Origin: JBKHJA01 sp046538375
GTDB taxonomy: Bacteria > Acidobacteriota > Aminicenantia > Aminicenantales > Aminicenantaceae
DNA length: 23,240 nucleotides
Direction of reading: 5' to 3'
Assembly (NCBI GenBank): GCA_046538375.1
Contig: JBKHJA010000030.1
Span: 1 to 23,240 of the forward strand
A model generated the notes under the pieces. It was not told where the DNA came from. It saw only the letters and a program-made list of their open reading frames with translations, and did not search any database. Numbering within the stretch: position 1 is the stretch's first letter; every line of letters begins with the position of its first letter. The translations under genes and the position numbers were made by a program. Shown here piece after piece: positions 1-7,350 of the stretch.

Positions 1-4
1 CAAA

Positions 5-37
5 AAAATGGGGAAACGGGTAACATGTCCCCATTTT
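5..37 (-). terminator. Terminator-like hairpin after the aminotransferase, GGGGACA repeat family
   Basis: Just past the aminotransferase stop on the minus strand, AAAATGGGGA (read at 37 to 28) pairs perfectly with TCCCCATTTT (14 to 5). The loop is 13 nt, and the arm runs into seven T residues before the window edge. This is a classic intrinsic-terminator layout. The GGGGACATG core is shared with the hairpins near 18105-18144 and 22977-23154, so the terminator is probably built from a dispersed repeat. The window edge cuts off any further structure. Confidence 0.6.
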
Positions 38-39
38 AT

Positions 40-1263
40 TTAAATCTCTTCTTTAACCAGACCCGATAATCTCTTGATTCCTTCTTCGATCTGCTCTTCA
101 CTGGGATAAGAAAAATTCAATCTCATGGTATTCTTGCCGCTGCGGTCACAATGAAAGGCTGATCCCATAACGTAGGCTACTTTCTTTTCCACAGCTTTGG
201 CCAGCAGTGTTTCAGTATTTATTTCCTCTGGCAGAGTGACCCACAGAAAAAGCCCTCCCTGGGGATGAGTCCAATCCAGGCCCCCATCCTGGGGCATGTG
301 TTTTTGGAGGGCAGCCAGCATGATGTCACGTTTTTTCCGGTACAGATTCACGATTTTCTGGATATAGGGCTTCAGAAGACCCCGCCGGCAAAACTCATAG
401 ATGACAGCTTGGGAAAAAGGGGAGGAACATAAATCTGTGGGCTGTTTAGCCATGATGAATTTATCCATGATGGCTGGATTGGCGATGATCCATCCCATCC
501 GGAAGCCAGGAAACAATATTTTGGAAAAAGTATGAAGAGAAAAGGCATAACCTCTTTTATCCATAGCTCCAACCATAGGAACATCCTGACCTTCAAATCT
601 CAACTCCCGGTAGGGGCTGTCTTCCACCACAATGGTTCCGTATTCATAACACAAATCCAAAAGCTTCTCTCTTCGTTCCAGGGTCATGGTCACACCAGAG
701 GGATTTTGAAAATCTGGTACCACGTAGATGAACTTTATCTTTTGGCCTTTTTGGTTATATTCATTTAATATTTCCTCCACCCTATCCACATCCATCCCTT
801 GTTTGTTCACAGGAACTCCTATCAATCTGGCTCGGTAGCTGTCAAAAACCTGCAAAGCCCCGAGGTAAGAAGGAAGCCCCACAATGACCGGATCTCCTGG
901 ATTGAGAAAGATCTTTCCTATCAAATCCAAGGCCTGCTGGGAGCCAGAGACAATCAAAATATAGTTTTTATCGATCTCCGCTCCTTCATCCTCTCTCATC
1001 CATTTGACTATATAATCAATCAATCTTCCATCTCCCTCGGTGGGGCCGTACTGCAAGGCAGATCCTCCCTCCCGTTCCAACACAGTGGTGACCACGTCCT
1101 TCATTTCCTGGGTAGGAAAAAGCCCTGGATAAGGCAAGCCTCCGGCGAATGAGATGACTCCTGGAAGCCGGGTGAATTTTAGAAGCTCCCGGATTTCAGA
1201 ACGCCTCAACATCTGCGTTGTTTCAGATAATAATCCGGGCAGAATATCTGCTATTTTTTTCAT
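40..1263 (-). CDS. PLP-dependent aminotransferase, fold type I (LysN / KAT II-like)
   Basis: This 407-residue protein is a cytoplasmic class I/II aminotransferase. It moves an amino group between an amino acid and a 2-oxo acid through pyridoxal phosphate. Visible landmarks are the GSQQALDL stretch (107-114) for the cofactor phosphate, Y133, N187 in the FQNPSG motif, D215 and Y218 in VVEDSPY, and the Schiff-base lysine K248 in HTFSKILFPGFRMGW. A carboxylate-binding arginine lies in TMRLNFSYP near the C-terminus. The sequence most resembles 2-aminoadipate/aromatic aminotransferases and the MocR aminotransferase domain, but there is no GntR-type DNA-binding domain, so it is an enzyme and not a regulator. 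The start is an ATG preceded by AAGGAGG eight bases upstream. The exact substrate cannot be read from the sequence. It appears monocistronic, with its own promoter at 1438-1466. Confidence 0.9.
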   Translation of the reverse strand: MKKIADILPGLLSETTQMLRRSEIRELLKFTRLPGVISFAGGLPYPGLFPTQEMKDVVTTVLEREGGSALQYGPTEGDGRLIDYIVKWMREDEGAEIDKNYILIVSGSQQALDLIGKIFLNPGDPVIVGLPSYLGALQVFDSYRARLIGVPVNKQGMDVDRVEEILNEYNQKGQKIKFIYVVPDFQNPSGVTMTLERREKLLDLCYEYGTIVVEDSPYRELRFEGQDVPMVGAMDKRGYAFSLHTFSKILFPGFRMGWIIANPAIMDKFIMAKQPTDLCSSPFSQAVIYEFCRRGLLKPYIQKIVNLYRKKRDIMLAALQKHMPQDGGLDWTHPQGGLFLWVTLPEEINTETLLAKAVEKKVAYVMGSAFHCDRSGKNTMRLNFSYPSEEQIEEGIKRLSGLVKEEI

Positions 1264-1677
1264 GATAAGATTCCTCCTTGTCCATATGAATGATGATCAG
1301 AAATAAACTCCAAATTGATGATGAAAGTCAACGGCAGCAATCCCCCCGCTCATGAATTGCAGGATTGAATTCCCCCCTGTTTTAAAAGAAAATTTTCCAA
1401 ACTCAGATTCATTCATGTTTGGTGGGGTGGAATATTTTCTATATCACAGCCAAAAGTATAGGTCAATCATAAACTCAATGTTTGTAAGCAAATCCATTTC
1501 CGTGCTGACGATTCCCATCCCTCCCCCTTTCAAGATTTCCTATGTCTTCCTCCCCTTCTCTCGAGGATGCCCCTGCTTAAGAAAAGGCCGGCCAAGTTTG
1601 GTTTAAACTCCAAGGTTTCTTTTATTATCAATCACCCTGAAATAAAAATTTATCCATCTTTCTATGCCCTCTTCACC
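1264..1677. other. Intergenic gap between phoU and the aminotransferase
   Basis: These 414 bases hold the minus-strand aminotransferase promoter (1438-1466) and a leader of about 165 nt. The leader contains two G-rich patches (C-runs on the plus strand near 1344 and 1373). The part below phoU (about 1580-1677) has only a GGCCGGCC palindrome at 1586-1593 and no convincing terminator. Plus-strand reading frames here have no ribosome binding site and no recognisable protein sequence. Confidence 0.5.
1438..1466 (-). promoter_or_regulatory. Candidate sigma-70 promoter for the aminotransferase
   Basis: On the minus strand TTGACC (1466 to 1461) is followed by a 17-base spacer and TATAGA (1443 to 1438). 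That is 5/6 and 4/6 agreement with the -35 and -10 consensus at ideal spacing. Transcription would begin near 1431, about 165 bases upstream of the start codon. Confidence 0.45.
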
Positions 1678-2331
1678 TCACTCTTCTCTATGGTGCTTGA
1701 TCACCCTGCCCTCCACCATGTAGATAACATCTTCACAGATGTTGGTGGAGAGGTCAGCTATCCGCTCCAGACTGTTTGAAATTCGGATAACATGCAAACA
1801 GCGCTCGATGGTGGCTGGGTCAGATATCATATGAGTGATGAGTTCCCTGTAAACTTGATCCCTTAAAGCATCTATATCATTGTCTCTTTCACACACTCTT
1901 TTGGCTAACACGGCATCTTCTTTGGTGAACGAATCCAAACTGTCTTTCAACATCCCTACAGCGATATTGGACATATGGGGAATATCGATAAAAGGCTTAA
2001 CAAACGGTTTCTCAATCAAAAAAAGACTGCTCTCCACCATATTGACAGCGAGATCAGCCATCCTTTCCAGGTCATTATTCATTTTGTAAATCATCAGAAT
2101 GGTTCTTAAATTTTTGGCCGTGGGCTGGTATTTGGCGATCAAAGTGGTGCAAATATCGTCTAACCCAATCTCCAACTCATTGGCCCTGGGTTCTTCTTCT
2201 TCAGCAACGTGACAAAGGATTTCTCTGTCTTTGTTCAGCAATCCCTTGATGGCTTGTTTAATCATTCCTTCCACCAGGGCGGCATATTCAATAAGATCTT
2301 TTTTCAGGGAAGTGATCTCTTTTTCTAACAC
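1678..2331 (-). CDS. phoU: Phosphate signalling protein PhoU
   Basis: PhoU is a cytoplasmic all-helical protein that connects the state of the PstSCAB importer to the PhoR kinase and keeps the Pho regulon off when phosphate is plentiful. The 217 residues are close to the family's usual length of 215-240. They show the two internally repeated three-helix units, with metal-site-like motifs NDLERMADLAVN (first half) and NSLERIADLSTNICED (second half). The start is GTG at 2331-2329, preceded by GGGAGG at good spacing; no upstream ATG competes. It is the last gene of the operon, 70 bases after arsC. The intervening DNA is rich in CCGG-containing inverted repeats. Confidence 0.93.
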   Translation of the reverse strand: MLEKEITSLKKDLIEYAALVEGMIKQAIKGLLNKDREILCHVAEEEEPRANELEIGLDDICTTLIAKYQPTAKNLRTILMIYKMNNDLERMADLAVNMVESSLFLIEKPFVKPFIDIPHMSNIAVGMLKDSLDSFTKEDAVLAKRVCERDNDIDALRDQVYRELITHMISDPATIERCLHVIRISNSLERIADLSTNICEDVIYMVEGRVIKHHREE

Positions 2332-2353
2332 TTTCTCCTCCCGTTTTTTCTTT

Positions 2354-2410
2354 CCGGTTAAACGGATTATCTTTGTTTAGCCTGAAGCCGATTAAACCGG
2401 CTTAAGCCGG
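2354..2410 (-). repeat. Intercistronic inverted repeats between arsC and phoU
   Basis: A perfect 14-bp palindrome, CCGGCTTAAGCCGG, lies at 2397-2410 with the arsC stop codon at its centre. It can fold as a GC-rich 5-bp stem with a TTAA loop. A second pair, CCGGTT (2354-2359) and AACCGG (2395-2400), encloses the rest of the gap and shares bases with the palindrome, so the two folds are partly exclusive. There is no T-run, so this looks like an RNA-processing or stability element, not a terminator. No function is shown. Confidence 0.5.
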
Positions 2411-2839
2411 TCCTCCTTTTTTCAGCGATTCTTCAATCCAATTTCTTATCTCATCTCTTACCTTCCGAAACACAATCAGCTTTTCCTGTTCAGTGCCCCT
2501 GACCGCGGATGGATCTTGAAATCCCTTATGAATAGAGTGCTTTGCTCCCGGAAAAAAAGGGCAGCCTTCTTTCGCCCGGTCACATACTGTCACCACATAA
2601 TCAAATTTTCGTTCTAAAAACTCACCCACATTCTTGGAGTGCTGTGTGGAGATATCGATCCCAATTTCTTTCATCACTTTTATGGCTAAAGGATTTACGG
2701 AGGAAGGCTGGGTACCGGCACTATAAACTTCATAACGGTTGCCGTATAATTTTTTCAATATTCCTTCGGCCATTTGGGAGCGGGCAGAATTATGGGTGCA
2801 GATGAACAGGATTTTTTTCTTCTCATGATTCTCGGCCAT
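2402..2839 (-). CDS. arsC: Arsenate reductase ArsC, thioredoxin-coupled (LMW-PTP fold)
   Basis: This cytoplasmic enzyme of 145 residues reduces arsenate to arsenite by a three-cysteine relay. The N-terminal P-loop CTHNSARS begins with nucleophile C14 and contains R20. The relay cysteines C86 and C93 lie in VCDRAKEGCPFFPG, and D109 of the DP pair is the usual general acid. The three-cysteine pattern is the Bacillus subtilis/Staphylococcus ArsC type and separates it from ordinary low-molecular-weight tyrosine phosphatases, which lack the second and third cysteines. It sits 31 bases after pstB and before phoU, inside the phosphate operon. Its Shine-Dalgarno sequence is weak (TGGTAATGGA), so it may depend on translation from pstB. 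No ArsB/Acr3 exporter or ArsR repressor is in the window. A purely phosphatase role is possible but less likely. Confidence 0.88.
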   Translation of the reverse strand: MAENHEKKKILFICTHNSARSQMAEGILKKLYGNRYEVYSAGTQPSSVNPLAIKVMKEIGIDISTQHSKNVGEFLERKFDYVVTVCDRAKEGCPFFPGAKHSIHKGFQDPSAVRGTEQEKLIVFRKVRDEIRNWIEESLKKGGPA

Positions 2840-2870
2840 TCCATTACCAGCTTACTGGAATTTTATATGT

Positions 2871-3629
2871 TTATCCAAATTTCCCGGTTAAATAATCCTC
2901 GGTCATCTTGTTCTTGGGGACTGTGAAAAGATCATCGGTAGGTGCGTATTCGATCAATTTCCCCAGATAAAGAAAGGCAGTGTATCGGGATACCCGGGCT
3001 GCCTGCTGCATGTTGTGGGTGACGATGACAATGGTGTAATCTTTCTTCAATTCTTCTATGAGCTCTTCAATTTTCTTGGTGGAAATAGGATCCAAACTGG
3101 CACAGGGCTCATCGAACAGGATGACCTCAGGCTCTACCGCGATACAACGGGCGATGCACAGGCGCTGCTGCTGTCCCCCGGAAAGTTCCAAGGCACTATC
3201 CTGCAGCCGATCCTTGACTTCATTCCATAAGGCCGCCTTTTTGAGTGATCCCACAACTTTGTTCTTGATGATATTTTTGTTTTTTATGCCGTTAACCTTG
3301 AGTCCGTAACTGAGGTTATCAAAAATACTCTTGGGAAAAGGATTGGGTTTTTGGAATACCATGCCCACCCGTCTTCTGATATCTACCACATCCACCTTTG
3401 GGTCATAGATGTTTTGGCCGTCAAAAAAAATCTTTCCTTCAAAACGCGTTCTGGGGATAAGATCGTTCATCCGGTTTAAAAGACGGATAAAAGTGGACTT
3501 TCCACACCCAGAAGGGCCGATAAGAGCGGTCACCTGATTTCCATAGATATCCATGTTGATGTCTGTCAGAGCCTGAGTTTTTCCGTAGAAGAAATTCACA
3601 TTCTCGACTTCTATCTTCACATCATTCAT
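2871..3629 (-). CDS. pstB: Phosphate ABC transporter ATPase PstB
   Basis: PstB is the ATP-hydrolysing subunit of the high-affinity phosphate importer and docks on the inner face of PstA/PstC. The 252 residues match the family length. Visible motifs are Walker A GPSGCGKST (38-46), the Q-loop VFQKPNPFP around Q93, the ABC signature LSGGQQQR (149-156), Walker B VILFDEP (D173, E174), and the switch histidine H205. I start it at the ATG at 3629. It has an AAAGAGG ribosome binding site, overlaps the pstA stop by 8 bases, and gives the canonical MNDVKIEVENV start. A longer in-frame extension to 3719 would only translate the end of pstA in another frame. Confidence 0.96.
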   Translation of the reverse strand: MNDVKIEVENVNFFYGKTQALTDINMDIYGNQVTALIGPSGCGKSTFIRLLNRMNDLIPRTRFEGKIFFDGQNIYDPKVDVVDIRRRVGMVFQKPNPFPKSIFDNLSYGLKVNGIKNKNIIKNKVVGSLKKAALWNEVKDRLQDSALELSGGQQQRLCIARCIAVEPEVILFDEPCASLDPISTKKIEELIEELKKDYTIVIVTHNMQQAARVSRYTAFLYLGKLIEYAPTDDLFTVPKNKMTEDYLTGKFG

Positions 3630-4470
3630 AGCTGCCTCTTTGTTTCTGACGCCAGATAATGGCCACTGCTGAGACAGATAAAACCAAGACCAGAAGAATA
3701 AGGGCACACCCGTAGGCAATCTGGGTTTGCTCCTGAGGATGCGTCCCTTCTGTCATCAAAGCATAGATATGATAAGGCAAAGCCATCACTTCTGAAAAGA
3801 CCGATTTGGGAAAACCCCGGGTGTAGAAAGTGGCAGCCGTAAACAATATGGGAGCCGTTTCTCCGGCCACCCTTCCCATGCTCAAGATGATCCCGGTGAA
3901 GATTCCCGGTGAAGCTGTGGGAAGGACGATATTTTTGATGGTCTGCCAGTGGGTGGCCCCGACTGCCAGGGAAGCTTCTCTGTAGGACTGGGGCACGGCC
4001 ATGAGAGCCTCCTGAGTGGCGGAGATAATCTGAGGGAGAACTAAAATACCTAGGGTCAGACACCCTGAGAGCACAGACACCCCAAAACCAAAAAACTTCA
4101 CCAATATGCCGAAGCCGAAAAGCCCGAACACCACCGAGGGAACTCCGGCTAAATTGTTGATGCTCATCCGGATAATATTCACCACAAAGCTTCTGGGCGA
4201 GTATTCGGTCAGGTACACAGCGCAGGCCACTCCCAGGGGAAGGGCGAACAGAATGGCCCCCACCACCAAATAAAAAGTCCCCACTATGGCAGGTGCCACT
4301 CCTCCTGCGGTCATGGCTTCCCGGGGAACTTCTGTTAAAAATTCCCAAGATATAACCCTGACTCCTCTTACCAGTATAAAATAAATAATGGTACCCAGGA
4401 AAAAAAGGGTCACAGAAGTAAGCAGGAAAAGAGAGGCAAAACCGATATTCTGGGAAATTTTCCTGTTCAT
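3622..4470 (-). CDS. pstA: Phosphate ABC transporter permease PstA
   Basis: PstA is one of the two membrane subunits forming the phosphate channel in the inner membrane. The 282 residues show about six hydrophobic segments: 9-33, 62-86, 107-127, 133-152, 188-210 and one near 255-275. The coupling-helix EAA motif EASLAVGATHWQTIKNIVLP (165-184) is intact, as is the conserved RVAGETAPIL stretch that follows. The ATG start overlaps the pstC stop as ATGA (4467-4470), and the stop overlaps pstB, so translation of pstC, pstA and pstB is probably coupled. Confidence 0.95.
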   Translation of the reverse strand: MNRKISQNIGFASLFLLTSVTLFFLGTIIYFILVRGVRVISWEFLTEVPREAMTAGGVAPAIVGTFYLVVGAILFALPLGVACAVYLTEYSPRSFVVNIIRMSINNLAGVPSVVFGLFGFGILVKFFGFGVSVLSGCLTLGILVLPQIISATQEALMAVPQSYREASLAVGATHWQTIKNIVLPTASPGIFTGIILSMGRVAGETAPILFTAATFYTRGFPKSVFSEVMALPYHIYALMTEGTHPQEQTQIAYGCALILLVLVLSVSAVAIIWRQKQRGSYE

Positions 4471-5363
4471 CTTCCCAAACCCAGCTTCAATCTGAACCTG
4501 CGGCTTATAAGTTCAGCAATGACATTGAACACCAGGGTGATGAAGAAAAGAATCAATCCAATGGCGAAAAGAGCATGATAATGGGTACTTCCCATGACCG
4601 TCTCCCCCATTTCTGCGGCTATGGTAGCGGTCATAGGTCTTACCGGCTGAAAAAAAGTGTGAGGAATGACCGCTGCTCCCCCGCAAACCATAAGCACGGT
4701 CATGGTCTCTCCCACCGCCCGACTCATTCCCAGAATAATGCCCGTGGAGATGCCGGAAGCTGAAGCCGGAATCACAACCCTGGTGAGTGTCTGCCAGCGG
4801 TTTGCTCCCACCGCAAAAGATGCTTCCCGGAAGCTCTTGGGAACAAAACTGAGTGCATCTTCGGAAATGCTGCACACCGTGGGTGTGGCCATCACTCCAA
4901 GAATCAGACTTCCGGTAAAAGCAGTAAGTCCTACCGGCAGATTGAGAAGCCTCTGGAGGAATGGGGCCACCATGACCATCCCAAAAAATCCGTAAACGAT
5001 AGAAGGGATACCTGCCAGCAGCTCGATAGTGGGCTTAAGGAAGGCCCTCAGTCTTCTTCCCGCCAGTTCATGGATGAATAACGCGCTGCCCACCCCTAAA
5101 GGAACACAGACCAGAACAGCACCTGCGGTTACCCATAATGAGGCCAGAATCAAAGGAAAGATACCGAATTCAGCATCCTCATGGGTGGGGTACCAGTATT
5201 TTCCGAAGATGAAATCTAAGAAAGGAACTTCCTTGAAAACAGGCCCCCCTTCCATAAACAGGGTGATAGTGATACCCACCAGAAAAAGGAGCGATGCAAA
5301 GGCCAGAGCTGCGAAAATTCCCTTATAAATTCTCTCTTTTAATCGTCTGGCCTTTGCACCCAA
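4467..5363 (-). CDS. pstC: Phosphate ABC transporter permease PstC
   Basis: PstC partners PstA in the inner-membrane phosphate channel. The 298 residues carry about six transmembrane segments (first 15-37, second 69-97, last 265-288). The EAA coupling motif runs through REASFAVGANRWQTLTRVVI (179-198), followed by SRAVGETMTV (214-223). The start is unusual: TTG at 5363-5361 with only a weak GGGT upstream. There is no in-frame ATG between the pstS stop and residue 37, which already lies past the first membrane helix, so TTG is the only sensible start. The gene is in the same frame as pstS, separated by one TAA and 18 bases. This may hold PstC synthesis below that of the binding protein. Confidence 0.93.
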   Translation of the reverse strand: MGAKARRLKERIYKGIFAALAFASLLFLVGITITLFMEGGPVFKEVPFLDFIFGKYWYPTHEDAEFGIFPLILASLWVTAGAVLVCVPLGVGSALFIHELAGRRLRAFLKPTIELLAGIPSIVYGFFGMVMVAPFLQRLLNLPVGLTAFTGSLILGVMATPTVCSISEDALSFVPKSFREASFAVGANRWQTLTRVVIPASASGISTGIILGMSRAVGETMTVLMVCGGAAVIPHTFFQPVRPMTATIAAEMGETVMGSTHYHALFAIGLILFFITLVFNVIAELISRRFRLKLGLGR

Positions 5364-5381
5364 TGTTTCAACCCATATTAC

Positions 5382-6209
5382 TTATTGGAGGGCCACGAAT
5401 CCAGCCCTGTCCACCAGTTTTTGTCCATCTGAGCTCAGCACAAACTCGATGAAATCACCAACAACTCCTTTGGGCTTCCCATCCGTATACATGAACAGCT
5501 TTCTGGCCAAGCTGTAAGAACTATTGACCACATTCTCCTCAGTGGCTTCCACTCCGTTGACTTTCAAATCCTTCACAGAAGGACCAAGATAACCCAAACC
5601 CACGTACCCGATGGCTCCTGGAGTTTTTGCCACCGTCATGGCCACAGCTCGATTGGAAGCACTGAGCAGTGCATCTGGTCGAACCTTTGCTTTATCTAAA
5701 GCAAGCTGGTTGAAAGTCTCGAATGTGCCGCTGGCACTGTCACGGGAGACAATGACTATCTTTTGATCTCTACCTCCCACCTCAGACCAGTTGGAGATTT
5801 CTCCGGTGTAAACAGCCTTGATCTGTGCCTTGCTCAGTCCATCCACAGGATTGGTGGGGTGAACAATAACCGCTATTCCATCCATGGCTACCACGTTCTC
5901 ATAGAGGTGGATACCTTTCTGTTTGGCCTTGGCTTTCTCCTTGTCCTTGGCCGTTCGGGAAGCATTCCCGATATCACAGGTTCCATCCATAAGGGATGCA
6001 ATTCCTACTCCAGAACCACCGCCCTGAACAGAGATGTTGATATCAGGATGCTTGTTCATGAAAACCTCAGCACAAGATTGGGCTATGGGAAGAACGGTGG
6101 TCGACCCCTTGATGGTGATGGTTTTCTGGGCAGCAAAGGCATTGGCGCCTATGATGAGCCCTACACCTAAGACCGCTGTTAAAACCGCAAACATAAATCT
6201 GTTTCTCAT
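5382..6209 (-). CDS. pstS: Periplasmic phosphate-binding protein PstS
   Basis: PstS captures phosphate in the periplasm and delivers it to PstCA. The 275 residues start with a Sec signal peptide (MRNRF, then a hydrophobic stretch 7-22) with likely cleavage near ANAFA/AQ (25-28). There is no lipobox cysteine, which argues for a Gram-negative periplasm. Phosphate-binding elements are visible: KGSTTVLPIAQ (34-44), GTCDIGNASR (76-85), and the SRDSASGTFE loop (155-164) that in the family supplies Arg, Ser, Gly and Thr ligands. It belongs to the short PstS type of about 270-280 residues. The ATG has a strong AAGGAGG site. It follows the porin by 17 bases and precedes pstC by 18. Confidence 0.95.
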   Translation of the reverse strand: MRNRFMFAVLTAVLGVGLIIGANAFAAQKTITIKGSTTVLPIAQSCAEVFMNKHPDINISVQGGGSGVGIASLMDGTCDIGNASRTAKDKEKAKAKQKGIHLYENVVAMDGIAVIVHPTNPVDGLSKAQIKAVYTGEISNWSEVGGRDQKIVIVSRDSASGTFETFNQLALDKAKVRPDALLSASNRAVAMTVAKTPGAIGYVGLGYLGPSVKDLKVNGVEATEENVVNSSYSLARKLFMYTDGKPKGVVGDFIEFVLSSDGQKLVDRAGFVALQ

Positions 6210-6226
6210 GGCCTTTCCCTCCTTTT

Positions 6227-7285
6227 TTAGAATTTAAACCAAACTGTCATGTTGGTATAGATATCTTTGGAAGGCTTTTCCCCCACATCAGGATCATCGT
6301 AGAAGACATATTTGATGTTGGGGATGAGCCAAATATTCTTGGCCGCCTCCCAGCTGATCCCACCGATGAACAGATTAAAGGGCGCTCCGGGGCGGTTGGC
6401 AAACGGAACGTAAGAAACTCCATCCCCTTTGAAGTGATCCTCAAAGCCTTCTCCGAACATTCTATCACAGCGGGCAATGACATCCACATCCTTAGCCGCT
6501 TTGACCACCACAAATCCAGAAATAAGGTCAAAATCATACCCGGTTTCTTCCTGATCGAAATGTCTTCGGGCATACATGGCACCGATTCTACCCCAATTTC
6601 CCTGGAAGGCGCCGAAACCTTGAATCACATAGTAGCTTTTATGATCTTTCTGGTATTCATAGTCACCATAAGCTTCCAGGGTCAGTCCCCTGACCGGTTT
6701 GAAGGCCAGCGAACCATAAATCTTTTTGCCTTTGTCTGTCTCTCCTCTGTTGGAAGCTCCATTGCCGAACAGAATGTAATAGTTGACTGTTTTTCCTTCG
6801 TCAAGAGAGCCTTTAAGACCGATGCCGAAATCTCTGGAAGAAGCCATCTTCATCAGGTCCAGAGGAGTTTTTTCCAAGGATCTGTAGCCCCAAATATCCT
6901 CGATGTGGTGGCCGAATGTGGGAGTGGAAACGATTCCGAAAAACAATTCCTGCCTGCCTGTCTTGCAGCTCAGATAGGCATCTTTGACTACAGCGGATAC
7001 TTTATCACTGGAGTCAAAGGGGAATTTTCCCGGCGAAGACATCTCCAGTCTGAGGCGAACTTTGATGTTATCAGCCAGCTTGTTTTCAGCGGTGAAGTAT
7101 ATTCTTCGGAGCCAAAAACCGTGACGGCCTTCAACCCCTCCCTCATCAGTGGGTCCAGAGTGATGGCTGGCCACATAGTAGTAGTCAGCAAACATGCAGC
7201 CTTTCAGTTTGACCTCTGAACGAGCTGCCTGGCTGATAAGGCCGGAAGCCAGCACAATCATCAATGCAATACTCCATTTTTTCAT
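6227..7285 (-). CDS. Outer-membrane porin of the phosphate operon (OprO/OprP-like)
   Basis: This 352-residue protein has a signal peptide (KK, hydrophobic stretch about 5-18, cleavage near AARS/EV at 22-24). It then has alternating polar/hydrophobic strands rich in aromatic residues and ends in TVWFKF. A terminal phenylalanine after a strand is the standard insertion signal for outer-membrane barrels. The pattern (VKLKGCMFADYYY, RRIYFTAENKLADNIKVRLRLE, YGSLAFKPVRGLTLEAYGDY) matches phosphate-selective-porin-like barrels. Phosphate selectivity is inferred only from position, 17 bases upstream of pstS in one transcript. ATG at 7285 has AGGAGG at about six bases; the TTG one codon upstream is too close to that site. 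The start overlaps the stop of a 21-codon leader ORF as TGATG. Confidence 0.82.
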   Translation of the reverse strand: MKKWSIALMIVLASGLISQAARSEVKLKGCMFADYYYVASHHSGPTDEGGVEGRHGFWLRRIYFTAENKLADNIKVRLRLEMSSPGKFPFDSSDKVSAVVKDAYLSCKTGRQELFFGIVSTPTFGHHIEDIWGYRSLEKTPLDLMKMASSRDFGIGLKGSLDEGKTVNYYILFGNGASNRGETDKGKKIYGSLAFKPVRGLTLEAYGDYEYQKDHKSYYVIQGFGAFQGNWGRIGAMYARRHFDQEETGYDFDLISGFVVVKAAKDVDVIARCDRMFGEGFEDHFKGDGVSYVPFANRPGAPFNLFIGGISWEAAKNIWLIPNIKYVFYDDPDVGEKPSKDIYTNMTVWFKF

Positions 7286-7350
7286 CAAATACCTCCTTTT
7301 GATTGATTTTGTTGAACCTGTCTTTCTCTCTCATGCACTTTACCTCTCAT
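7285..7350 (-). CDS. Possible 21-residue leader peptide before the porin
   Basis: A short reading frame starts with ATG at 7350, has a perfect AGGAGG four bases upstream, and runs 21 codons. Its TGA stop overlaps the porin ATG by one base (TGATG). The peptide begins MRGKVHERER and ends SKGGI. It is strongly charged and has no signal or membrane segment. The last codons (AAA GGA GGT) double as the porin ribosome binding site, so ribosomes finishing the leader would sit on the porin start. This arrangement suggests translational coupling. The frame could still be chance; no family is recognised. Confidence 0.4.
   Translation of the reverse strand: MRGKVHERERQVQQNQSKGGI

Noticed and set aside
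3630..3719. N-terminal extension of PstB by 30 residues
   Set aside because: It re-reads the end of pstA in another frame; the ATG at 3629 has a ribosome site and gives the family-typical start.
3626..4348. 240-codon alternative frame within pstA
   Set aside because: Same strand, shifted frame; rich in Arg, Ser and Gly with no membrane segments, whereas the pstA frame is fully conserved.
6434..7219. 261-codon frame antisense to the porin
   Set aside because: It lies wholly opposite a well-supported porin with signal peptide, and its sequence resembles no known protein and has no ribosome site.
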